NCBI GenBank assembly: GCA_900555105.1
Contig: USJP01000044.1
Coordinates: 1 to 8,723 of the forward strand
Direction: 5' to 3'
Length of the DNA: 8,723 nt
Source of the DNA: an uncultured Coriobacteriaceae bacterium
GTDB lineage: Bacteria; Actinomycetota; Coriobacteriia; Coriobacteriales; UMGS124
Position 1 is the first letter of the stretch. Each line of letters opens with the position of its first letter. This document shows positions 1 through 5,825 of the stretch, in pieces. Below the pieces are notes generated by a model, which was not told the DNA's origin, searched no databases, and saw only the letters and a list, made by a program, of their open reading frames with translations. Made by a program: the position numbers and the translations under genes.

Positions 1-97
1 CGCGGGGGCGCGGGCGATTGACTGGGAGCATGTAGGCTAGCAGGCACACGGGGCAGCGCGAGGCCGGTCTTCAACCACGTTTGACAAAGCCTGCATG

Positions 98-135
98 TAA
101 AACGCTCGTCTGCTGCATCGATGTGGCAGATGAGC
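98..135 (-). terminator. Possible rho-independent terminator after rsmJ
   Basis: Read on the minus strand, a 10-bp stem (104-113 with 126-135) holds one A-C mismatch, has a 12-nt loop and is followed directly by GTTTTAC. It lies about 35 bases past the rsmJ stop, where a terminator would be expected. The T-tract is short and the stem is imperfect, so this is a moderate call. A second small hairpin (GCCCA/TGGGC, 142-155) lies between it and the gene. Confidence 0.45.
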
Positions 136-168
136 ATGCATGCCCAGTTCTGGGCCTAAATCCAGCCC

Positions 169-834
169 TCAGCCGCGCTTGAGCTGCGCGGGCACGATGC
201 AGTCGTAACGCACGGCCTTACCCTCGATGAAATGGCTCGGCTTGATACCCGCCAGATGCGGCGCTTTGGGCGGGCGTTTGACAACCACCTTGCGCGGACG
301 CACGCTCAGCGCGGCCGCCATGAGCTCTTCCTCGTTTGCGCAGGGGCACTCGAGATGGTGCAGGAGCTGAAACTTCTTTTTCACGGCAGCCGACTTCTGA
401 CGCGCCGGAAACATGGGATCGAGGTACACGACGTCCGGGTGCAGCTCCGCACCTTGCGCAATGCGCCCAAGCTCAGCCACGCTGTCTACCTGGCGCAAGT
501 GCATGCGTGCGGCAATGGGCGCGAGACGCTCGTCCTGGGCGGCACGGGCAAGTGCGTCTTCGAGCAGCGCCGCAATCACAGGGTTTGCCTCGCAAAGGAC
601 GACGTCGAAGCCAGCTGCGGCGAGCAGGAAGGAATCCTCCCCCAACCCGGCCGTTGCATCAAAGACGTGCGCGGCAGGCTCCCCTTTTATCCGGGCGACC
701 TTCACGAGCAGCTCGCCCGACAACCTGTCGGGCCGGATGCGCGGCAGCATGGTGGCGAAATCGGCGCACAGCTCCATGCCGTCGCCGACCAGCACAAGGC
801 CGCACTCTTCACGGCGTAGCTCGAGCCGCCGCAC
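169..834 (-). CDS. rsmJ: RsmJ-type 16S rRNA (guanine-N2) methyltransferase
   Basis: A SAM-dependent class I methyltransferase of 221 residues. In E. coli, RsmJ methylates N2 of G1516 of 16S rRNA on the assembled 30S subunit in the cytoplasm. Motif I is DATAGLGEDSF (59-69), where SAM binds. An acidic residue at the end of the next strand follows (E82, in LCEANPVIAALL). The family catalytic block YLDPMFP (137-143) is followed by the characteristic QKSAAVKKK, and a late KRPPKAPHLAG (186-196) matches the conserved KRP..AP.LA of RsmJ. The protein is about 30 residues shorter at the N-terminus than the 250-residue E. coli enzyme; the missing part lies before the methyltransferase core. The only usable in-frame start is GTG at 834, because an in-frame TGA lies at 858-856. 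Its Shine-Dalgarno is weak (AAGAG). An out-of-frame ATG at 859 has a better one; see findings. It follows the HemN-like gene by 170-odd bases on the same strand. Confidence 0.88.
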   Translation of the reverse strand: MRRLELRREECGLVLVGDGMELCADFATMLPRIRPDRLSGELLVKVARIKGEPAAHVFDATAGLGEDSFLLAAAGFDVVLCEANPVIAALLEDALARAAQDERLAPIAARMHLRQVDSVAELGRIAQGAELHPDVVYLDPMFPARQKSAAVKKKFQLLHHLECPCANEEELMAAALSVRPRKVVVKRPPKAPHLAGIKPSHFIEGKAVRYDCIVPAQLKRG

Positions 835-1004
835 GTGCCATCTCTTCTGCCTGGGTCATGGAGCGACTCCCATTCTATGAGTCATCAGGGCAAAGCCGGC
901 CAACCGCGATGCCTTGCCCAATGCGAAACCGCGACTTCAAATGCCAATTGCTCGCGTATTGTACCTCATGGAATGTAACGCCGGGCCATAGCGGCCCCAA
1001 CCCC

Positions 1005-1913
1005 TCAGCACTCGGTAGCTTCCAGCCGCTCCACGCGCTCGGTAATCTTAGTAAAGTCGCCGCTTGCCTGAATATACGTGTCCCAATCGGACGTGTTGAC
1101 ACTGCGCACACCGCCGAACTCCGTAACGGCGCCGAGGCCAAACCCTAGGCGCGCGCGACCCTCGCCCTTTTGCGGCAAGGCCCACACGGGGTCCTCGTCA
1201 CCAGGGCGAGCAAACCGCAGCGGGACATATTCGCGAAAGCCAGCCTCTGCCAGCACCTCGCGCGCCTCTCCAAGCTGAGCGGCCTCCAAATCCTTCGATG
1301 CAGCAGGTACGCCCGACCCGCACCAGCGCTCGAGAATGAGATGCGCGGCCGGCATACGCGTAAACTGCACCACCGACCTGCGGAAAGCCCTGGTATCCGG
1401 CGCGTCAAAGCCATACGCAAGCACTACGCCGAGAGACTTGTTGGCATAGGCATGGAGGAAGTCGTCCACCACATAGCCAAAATCCTGCAAGGCGTCGACA
1501 TGGTTAAGTCGGCAGAAGTCAGCGTTGTCGAGGGCGAGCAGCTCGAAATCGAACCTTGTCACGCCGGCGCGACGCAGGTAGGGCATGCTCGCGCCGCTGA
1601 CGTTGCAAATGGAGGCTCGGCAACTCATGGGTACACCGGGCGCCACATGCAGGGCCTCGCGCAGGGTCCGACCTGTGGCCCAGAGCTCCTCGGCCGGGGC
1701 ATTCGTTGCAATGCCGCCCCCCAGATGCACGCCCACGACCTCGCAATCGTCGAACTCGCCGACATTTGCCTCAATTTCGGCACGCAGGGCACGTAGGTAC
1801 TCGGTCGCCTTGCGGGAATCCCAACCCACGATATACTCGCGCGCGGCATATCCACGATGCTCCAGCGCAAAGGGAAGAGCCAGTTCTACAACCGCTTGCT
1901 TTTTCTCACCCAT
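1005..1913 (-). CDS. HemN/HemW-like protein lacking the radical-SAM cluster cysteines
   Basis: About 302 residues. The order of blocks follows coproporphyrinogen III dehydrogenase-like (HemN/HemW) proteins. AVVELALPFA (7-16) sits where these begin with LYIHIPFC. GVHLGGGIA (61-69) replaces FGGGTP. A leucine-rich R-FDFELLALD stretch replaces R.S.GVQSFD. LAYGFDAPDT replaces the YGLPGQT region. Near the C-terminus, FARPGDED and LGFGLGAVTEFGGVR..NT match FARPG(H)EC and LG.G.GAHS..GGVR..NT. The CxxxCxxC motif that holds the 4Fe-4S cluster is A16-LEH-R20-GY-A23, so no cysteine remains and normal radical-SAM chemistry is not expected. The frame is intact, so this looks like a repurposed protein rather than decay. 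Start: ATG 1913 fits the family's short N-terminus. A TTG at 1976 and an ATG at 1967 extend the frame, but they lie at or just beyond the tail of the terminator at 1986-2022 and lack a Shine-Dalgarno. Function unknown; a heme-handling or scaffold role is only a guess. Confidence 0.72.
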   Translation of the reverse strand: MGEKKQAVVELALPFALEHRGYAAREYIVGWDSRKATEYLRALRAEIEANVGEFDDCEVVGVHLGGGIATNAPAEELWATGRTLREALHVAPGVPMSCRASICNVSGASMPYLRRAGVTRFDFELLALDNADFCRLNHVDALQDFGYVVDDFLHAYANKSLGVVLAYGFDAPDTRAFRRSVVQFTRMPAAHLILERWCGSGVPAASKDLEAAQLGEAREVLAEAGFREYVPLRFARPGDEDPVWALPQKGEGRARLGFGLGAVTEFGGVRSVNTSDWDTYIQASGDFTKITERVERLEATEC

Positions 1914-1985
1914 GTACCCATGACCCCATCTCACCCAAACGACTGCTTCATTGACATTGTGGCCCATGTGCCGCAATAAACAAAG

Positions 1986-2022
1986 GCCGCCGCCCGTCCC
2001 AACAAAGCGAACGGACGGCGGT
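1986..2022 (-). terminator. Rho-independent terminator of the FAD reductase gene
   Basis: On the minus strand the arms are CCGCCGTCC (2021-2013) and GGACGGGCGG (1999-1990). They form about nine GC-rich pairs with one bulged base (1993) and a 13-nt loop. The downstream bases are CCTTTGTTTATTG. The hairpin starts about 50 bases after the reductase stop. It separates the reductase transcript from the HemN-like gene and argues against translation starting at TTG 1976, which lies in its T-rich tail. Confidence 0.7.
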
Positions 2023-2074
2023 ACTGGTTTGGCAGGGTACTCTCAGATACTCCGCCGCACCTCATCGGGCAAAC

Positions 2075-3664
2075 TTAGAGACCCAGGGCCTTCGCGACGC
2101 ACTCGCCGGCGACGTAGCCACTCGTCAGAGCGCTGGCGCAGGAGTTGCCGGCCGTGGGGGTGGTGTACTGGATGCCGATGCGCTGACCGCAGGTGTTGCC
2201 GGCGGCATACAAGCCCTCGATGGGACTCTTGTCACCATGAAGCACCTGGTAGTTGCCATCGGTGCACACGGCGGCATGCTGGCACAGGCCACCAGAGGGG
2301 TTACCGCCCGTCGTGGAGAAGTTGAAGAAGAAGGGAGCGTCCTTGATGGGCATGAGCAGCTGCGGATCGATGCCCCAGTCGGTGTCCTCACCCGCCTCGC
2401 ACATCTCGTTCCAGTGGGCGACCTCGGCCACGAAGTTCTCGGCAGCCTCGCCCTCAAGGCCGGCGATCTCGGCAACCTCCTCGAGCGTGTCGGCAGCGTA
2501 CATGGTGGTGTACTCCTTGCCGAAGCGCGAGAAAGCACGCACGGGGAAGCCGTCAGCGCCCGTCACATAGGCGTCCATGTTCTCCTTGACCTCTTCGCAC
2601 ATGTAGTCGGAGCTGCGGTCCATCGTCTCATGGCCATAGCCCTGGTGCGTGAGGTACTCCTCCCAGTTGGAGTCGGTGACCTGCAGCATCAGGAAGCCGG
2701 CAGGCAGCATGTCGAGGTAGCCGTCGGAGCCGTGCTTGACGAGACACTCGTTGTAGAAACGCTTGCCCTCAGCGCCGACCATGATCATGTTGGGCAGCGA
2801 GGTGAAGCCGTACACGTTGGCAGCCGCGGAGGTGGGCGTGTACTTGGTCATGATCTCGTAGTCCTTGAGGACGCACATCATGGAGTCGGTGTGGCTCGTG
2901 CAGGCACCCACGTTGCTGGCCATGATGATGCCGTCGCCCGTGGACATGGGATGGCCGATGCCCATCGTGCCGGCGACCTCGGGGGTGAAACGCTTGGCGA
3001 GTTCGGGGTTGTAGGCGTAGCCACCGGTGGCGATGACGAGGGCCTTGCAGCCGTAGATCGAGCCGTCCTCGGTCTTGACGGACACGGGGGCGCCGTTCTC
3101 CATAGTGATCTCGGTGGCCTTGGCCTCGGTGACGATCTCGACGCCTGCCTCCTCGGCAGCAGCGAGCAGGGTGTCGGTCAGCACGGGGCCAGCGCCCTCG
3201 ACGACGTGCATCATCGTGAGGGGGCCGTAGCCCACGACGGCCTCAGACTTGAAGGGAACGGCGCAACGGTCGATGAGCCAGTCGATGCTCTCGCCGGACT
3301 TGGCGACGGTGATGCCCATGAGCTCGGGATCAAGGCGGTAAGAAGCGTTGCCGTTGAGGTTGTCGTACATCTGCTCATAGGTCAGCTCGACGCCCTGGGC
3401 CTTCTGGATCTGGGTGCCGAAGCCGCCGATGAGGCCCTGCGAGGTGGAGGTGGTGCCGCCGGTGACGGTGTTCTTCTCAAGAACGAGGACAGATGCGCCG
3501 GCATCGGAAGCCTCGATGGCAGCGCACAGACCAGCGCCGCCGCCACCGATGACGATGACGTCATAGGTGGGGTTGTCGCCAGCCATGGCGATGGCGGGAA
3601 CGGTGGCTACGGCTGCAGCAGCGGCGGACGTTGCGAGGAACGACCTGCGAGAAATGTTGGCCAT
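2075..3664 (-). CDS. Tat-exported FAD-dependent reductase, flavocytochrome c/fumarate reductase family
   Basis: A 529-residue flavoprotein, probably reducing an external organic electron acceptor on the outer face of the membrane. The N-terminus is a Tat signal: SRRSFL (5-10), an alanine-rich hydrophobic stretch and AMA-GD (26-30) as the likely cleavage site, so it is probably exported folded with FAD. The FAD-binding Rossmann motif VIVIGGGGAG (36-45) ends with E63. Later family blocks are IATGGYAYN (211-219), STGDG (241-245), EGKRFYNE (299-306), STTGG (450-454) and EGLYAAGNTCG (483-493). The fumarate-binding histidines and arginines of Shewanella Fcc3 are not found in the matching blocks, so the substrate is probably not fumarate. 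There is no heme or FMN-binding domain, and no cytochrome partner in the window. ATG 3664 was chosen because AGGAGG stands five bases upstream and the Tat motif begins at once; the frame stays open to 3721 without support. It is divergent from a membrane LuxR regulator, its likely controller. Confidence 0.9.
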   Translation of the reverse strand: MANISRRSFLATSAAAAAVATVPAIAMAGDNPTYDVIVIGGGGAGLCAAIEASDAGASVLVLEKNTVTGGTTSTSQGLIGGFGTQIQKAQGVELTYEQMYDNLNGNASYRLDPELMGITVAKSGESIDWLIDRCAVPFKSEAVVGYGPLTMMHVVEGAGPVLTDTLLAAAEEAGVEIVTEAKATEITMENGAPVSVKTEDGSIYGCKALVIATGGYAYNPELAKRFTPEVAGTMGIGHPMSTGDGIIMASNVGACTSHTDSMMCVLKDYEIMTKYTPTSAAANVYGFTSLPNMIMVGAEGKRFYNECLVKHGSDGYLDMLPAGFLMLQVTDSNWEEYLTHQGYGHETMDRSSDYMCEEVKENMDAYVTGADGFPVRAFSRFGKEYTTMYAADTLEEVAEIAGLEGEAAENFVAEVAHWNEMCEAGEDTDWGIDPQLLMPIKDAPFFFNFSTTGGNPSGGLCQHAAVCTDGNYQVLHGDKSPIEGLYAAGNTCGQRIGIQYTTPTAGNSCASALTSGYVAGECVAKALGL

Positions 3665-3684
3665 GATTGCCTCCTGAATATTCG

Positions 3685-3707
3685 GGACGCCTCCCCTTAA
3701 GGCGTCC
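3685..3707 (-). promoter_or_regulatory. Stem-loop in the 5' leader of the reductase gene
   Basis: A perfect 8-bp inverted repeat (GGACGCCT at 3685-3692, AGGCGTCC at 3700-3707) with a 7-nt loop. It ends about 20 bases before the reductase ATG and 9 bases before its AGGAGG. In the mRNA it would form a stable hairpin beside the ribosome binding site. It could stabilise the mRNA, gate translation, or act in DNA form as an operator. The structure is seen in the sequence; the role is inference. Confidence 0.5.
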
Positions 3708-3746
3708 AACACACCCATCATGGCAGCATCGCTCCGTCAATGCTAC

Positions 3747-3760
3747 CCCCAAATGTGGGG
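3747..3760. promoter_or_regulatory. Inverted repeat CCCCA-N4-TGGGG in the divergent intergenic region
   Basis: A perfect 5-bp-arm palindrome in the 257-bp gap between the divergent reductase and regulator genes. On the minus strand it lies between a weak TTGCAT and a weak TAGCAT (15-bp gap), which would be a poor, activator-dependent promoter for the reductase. It is a plausible binding site for the neighbouring LuxR-type regulator, but it is short and could be chance. Confidence 0.3.
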
Positions 3761-3848
3761 ATGCAATCTAGCAGCGGTTTTTTTGAAATTCCAAGCGGAA
3801 TGCAGGTGCACCTAGGGCGCGTGTCTCGCAGGAGAGAGCGCGGAAGAA

Positions 3849-3857
3849 TGGTATACT
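3849..3857 (+). promoter_or_regulatory. Extended -10 promoter of the membrane LuxR gene
   Basis: TGG-TATACT is an extended -10 box (TGn followed by 5 of 6 consensus bases). No convincing -35 lies 16-18 bases upstream, which is acceptable for extended -10 promoters. Transcription would start near 3864 and leave a leader of roughly 58 bases before the GTG at 3922. Confidence 0.5.
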
Positions 3858-3921
3858 CAATGTTTTGATGTTGGCTATAGCTGGAATTTTTTCCTCCGGC
3901 CTGTGACAAAGGGGGTCTGAG

Positions 3922-5388
3922 GTGAACGTCTCGCGTTCTGCAGTGCGACGCCTGGGTCTCCCTGTCGTCGGCTTCGGGCTTTTCAAGGCGCTCCTCGACT
4001 GGACATATTCTTCGGCGCTTTCCACTGCTTCGGGAACGCTGCCGTTTGTTAATGATATCCGGTTCTCCCTCGTGGCGTCCCTGGCCATCCTTGTGGTTAC
4101 AGCATGCCTGTTTGTCATTTCGTGGAAGCGGCCCTCGCTTATGCCCAGGCGCACGGCGTATGTGTGCATGGCGCTGCTCGCGGGAGTCAACCTTCTGTCG
4201 GGGCTGGGGTTACTCGGCGAGCTTCCCGATGCTGTTGGCGTTGCCTTGATAACCGGCGTGTACGGCCTGGGGTCTGCGGTGCCCAATGCCGTGTGGCTCG
4301 CCCTCATTGCCGTGCTGCCTGCAGGCGAGTGCCTGCTGGTCATTGCCGCCGCTTATCTTCTTGCCGGGCTTGTTTCTCCGGTCTTTGCCGTTTTGCCTGG
4401 TGTCGCAGGTTGCCTGGTTGCATGCGTGGCGTGTGTTGCCAGCATTGCGCTGCTTGCGAGGATGCCTGGTGAGGCGCCTCGGGAGCAGGGTGCCGAGCAA
4501 GAGCTTTCCGCTGCGTCCGTGCGCTCTGTGCTCGTGCCGGTCGCCGGAGCCGTCGTGGTCTTCCTCGCTCTCGAAATGGTCATGGGACTCGTACTGTCGT
4601 TCCAGGCGGTTGACGCCGCAGGTGACGGCTCCGCGGCTGGAGCCAAGACGCTGGCGACTCTTGCCGCATACATCTGCCTGATCGTCCTTGTGATGAGGCG
4701 CCGCGAGCTTCCCAATATCAGGGTGCTGTTTGAGCGGATGTTCCCGCTTTTTGCTCTCGCCCTGGCGCTACTGCCGTTTACCAGCAGCACGTACGGGACG
4801 CTTTTCAGCGCGGCGCTCGTCTTTCTTCAGGGCATGGTGGGCACTTCGGTGCTGTTCTTGCTGCTTCAGAGCTCGCGAGAGCACGGGGTCCCGATCATTG
4901 CCTGCGTGGCGGGCGTGTCATTTGCGGCACGCGCCTTCATCCTGGCGGGCCTCGTCGTGGGCTGGTCGATCGGCGTCGTCGATGGCGTAGATGCCACGGC
5001 GCGCGTTCTCATGGTGGCCGGAGCCGCCATGTACGCGATGTCGCTGGTGCTGGTATGGTCGCTTAAAACGCGCAGGTCGAGCGATGTATCCGAAGCTGAT
5101 TTGCAAGCAGAGCGAGGTTCGGCCGAGGCCCCTGAAGGGGGTCAGGCCGCCGAGGCTGCCGATAAGTCGACATCGCTTGACGAGACCGCCGCGCGTCTGG
5201 CTCGCGAGCATTCACTGACGGCTCGCGAAGAGCAGGTTGTGGCGCTGGTCGCCTGCGGTCGCTCGGCCGTGTATATTGCCGGCGAGCTCGGCATCGCCCC
5301 CGAGACGGTGCGCAGCTACCTCAAGAGCGCCTATCCCAAACTCGGCGTCCACTCCAAGCAGGAGCTCATCGACCTGTTCATGGGGTAG
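3922..5388 (+). CDS. Membrane-anchored LuxR-type transcriptional regulator
   Basis: A 488-residue one-component regulator. Residues 11-380 are a membrane domain of about ten to twelve hydrophobic segments, for example 50-67, 80-98, 124-180, 203-225, 270-287, 296-316, 324-350 and 362-381. A polar, acidic linker (about 382-425) follows. The C-terminal GerE/LuxR helix-turn-helix is at about 429-488, with LTAREEQVVALVACGRS (432-448), IAGELGIAPETVRSYLKS (452-469) and KLGVHSKQEL (473-482). No receiver, PAS or autoinducer domain is present, so the membrane part is the probable sensor and DNA is bound at the membrane. The GTG start is preceded by AAAGGGGG, six bases away. It is transcribed away from the Tat-exported reductase from a shared 257-bp region. 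In Eggerthella, membrane LuxR regulators next to inducible reductase or dehydroxylase genes control those genes in response to substrate, so the same arrangement is inferred here. The ligand is unknown. Confidence 0.88.
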   Translation: MNVSRSAVRRLGLPVVGFGLFKALLDWTYSSALSTASGTLPFVNDIRFSLVASLAILVVTACLFVISWKRPSLMPRRTAYVCMALLAGVNLLSGLGLLGELPDAVGVALITGVYGLGSAVPNAVWLALIAVLPAGECLLVIAAAYLLAGLVSPVFAVLPGVAGCLVACVACVASIALLARMPGEAPREQGAEQELSAASVRSVLVPVAGAVVVFLALEMVMGLVLSFQAVDAAGDGSAAGAKTLATLAAYICLIVLVMRRRELPNIRVLFERMFPLFALALALLPFTSSTYGTLFSAALVFLQGMVGTSVLFLLLQSSREHGVPIIACVAGVSFAARAFILAGLVVGWSIGVVDGVDATARVLMVAGAAMYAMSLVLVWSLKTRRSSDVSEADLQAERGSAEAPEGGQAAEAADKSTSLDETAARLAREHSLTAREEQVVALVACGRSAVYIAGELGIAPETVRSYLKSAYPKLGVHSKQELIDLFMG

Positions 5389-5463
5389 AGGGAGGGGGAG
5401 CTGACGGTATGGCCCGCCTGTCTTCCCGTTCGGCCTCTGTCAAGAATACTTGATAATGGCTGC

Positions 5464-5484
5464 ATAGTTAGGAATATCAACTAT
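5464..5484. promoter_or_regulatory. Second dyad upstream of the hip promoter
   Basis: ATAGTT-N9-AACTAT is a 21-bp element with 7 of 10 symmetric pairs, just upstream of the -35 box at 5487. Its centre lies 40 bp, close to four helical turns, from the centre of the palindrome at 5500-5528. E. coli HipB binds several operators in its own promoter, so this could be an auxiliary site, although the arm sequence differs from that of the main palindrome. Confidence 0.3.
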
Positions 5485-5486
5485 TT

Positions 5487-5515
5487 TAGACACGGCCTGG
5501 TAGAAGGACTATAAT
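5487..5515 (+). promoter_or_regulatory. Strong sigma-70-type promoter of hipBA
   Basis: -35 TAGACA (5487-5492, 5 of 6 consensus bases), an exact 17-bp spacer, and a perfect -10 TATAAT (5510-5515). The start of transcription should be near 5522, giving a leader of about 30 bases to the GTG at 5553. This is the best-matching promoter in the window. Confidence 0.78.
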
Positions 5516-5528
5516 TTAGCCGTTCTAC
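5500..5528. promoter_or_regulatory. Probable HipB operator: 29-bp palindrome over the -10 box
   Basis: GTAGAA (5500-5505) and TTCTAC (5523-5528) are perfect 6-bp arms. The full 29-bp element has 11 of 14 symmetric pairs. The -10 box lies at its centre and the predicted transcription start is inside it, so a bound dimer would block RNA polymerase. HipB-type antitoxins repress their own operon through such dyads. The palindrome is seen in the sequence; HipB binding is inference. Confidence 0.6.
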
Positions 5529-5552
5529 AAAACCATCTTCAGGGAGCCCACC

Positions 5553-5825
5553 GTGTCATGGACGAATTCGTATTCTCTCGAGCAAACAGGAGCATTCTTG
5601 CGTCAGGTTCGCAAAGAGAGAGGGCTCACGCAGGAGCAATTTGCTCGCAAGCTGGGTGTTTCCCATGCCACGCTTTCGGCGCTTGAAAACGGCGAGGGCG
5701 TTTCGGCCGCAACGCTTGAGAGGGCGTGGCAGTTGCTGGACTTGAGGTTGGTCATCGTACCCAAGAATGCTCAAGTTCATGTTGTAGAGCGCAGCCAAGA
5801 AGGGTGGTCCACCTATGACTGGTAG
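5553..5825 (+). CDS. hipB: HipB-like Xre-family antitoxin and operon repressor
   Basis: A 90-residue DNA-binding protein. An Xre/Cro helix-turn-helix fills about 13-65: GAFLRQVRKERGLTQEQFARKL (13-34), then GVSHATLSALENGEGVS (35-51) as the recognition helix and its turn. A beta-prone LRLVIVP segment (64-70) follows, as in HipB, where it helps form the dimer. The flexible tail ends in Trp90 (STYDW). E. coli HipB, of about the same length, also ends in a tryptophan, and that residue docks on HipA. The likely job is to neutralise HipA and, with it, repress the operon. The GTG start is supported by AGGGAG about seven bases upstream and by the strong promoter at 5487-5515. The stop overlaps the start of hipA by 11 bases, which suggests translational coupling. 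Confidence 0.88.
   Translation: MSWTNSYSLEQTGAFLRQVRKERGLTQEQFARKLGVSHATLSALENGEGVSAATLERAWQLLDLRLVIVPKNAQVHVVERSQEGWSTYDW

Noticed and set aside
81..103. TTGACA followed by TAAAAC on the plus strand as a promoter
   Set aside because: The spacing is only 11 bases and no plus-strand gene follows.
979..996. GGGCC/GGCCC hairpin as a terminator after the HemN-like gene
   Set aside because: The stem is five pairs with no T-tract on either strand, so read-through into rsmJ is as likely.
336..1148. A 270-codon open frame on the plus strand across rsmJ and the following gap
   Set aside because: It is Arg/Ala/Pro-rich, runs antisense to conserved RsmJ motifs, and has no supported start.
2237..3700. 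A 487-codon open frame on the plus strand opposite the FAD reductase
   Set aside because: It is the exact antisense of a well-recognised protein in GC-rich DNA. Its translation is low-complexity (His, Gly, Val, Asp-rich) with no recognisable motif and no ribosome site.
3665..3721. An N-terminal extension of the FAD reductase to the ATG at 3721
   Set aside because: It would put 19 residues before the Tat motif and translate through the leader stem-loop, while ATG 3664 has AGGAGG at the right distance.
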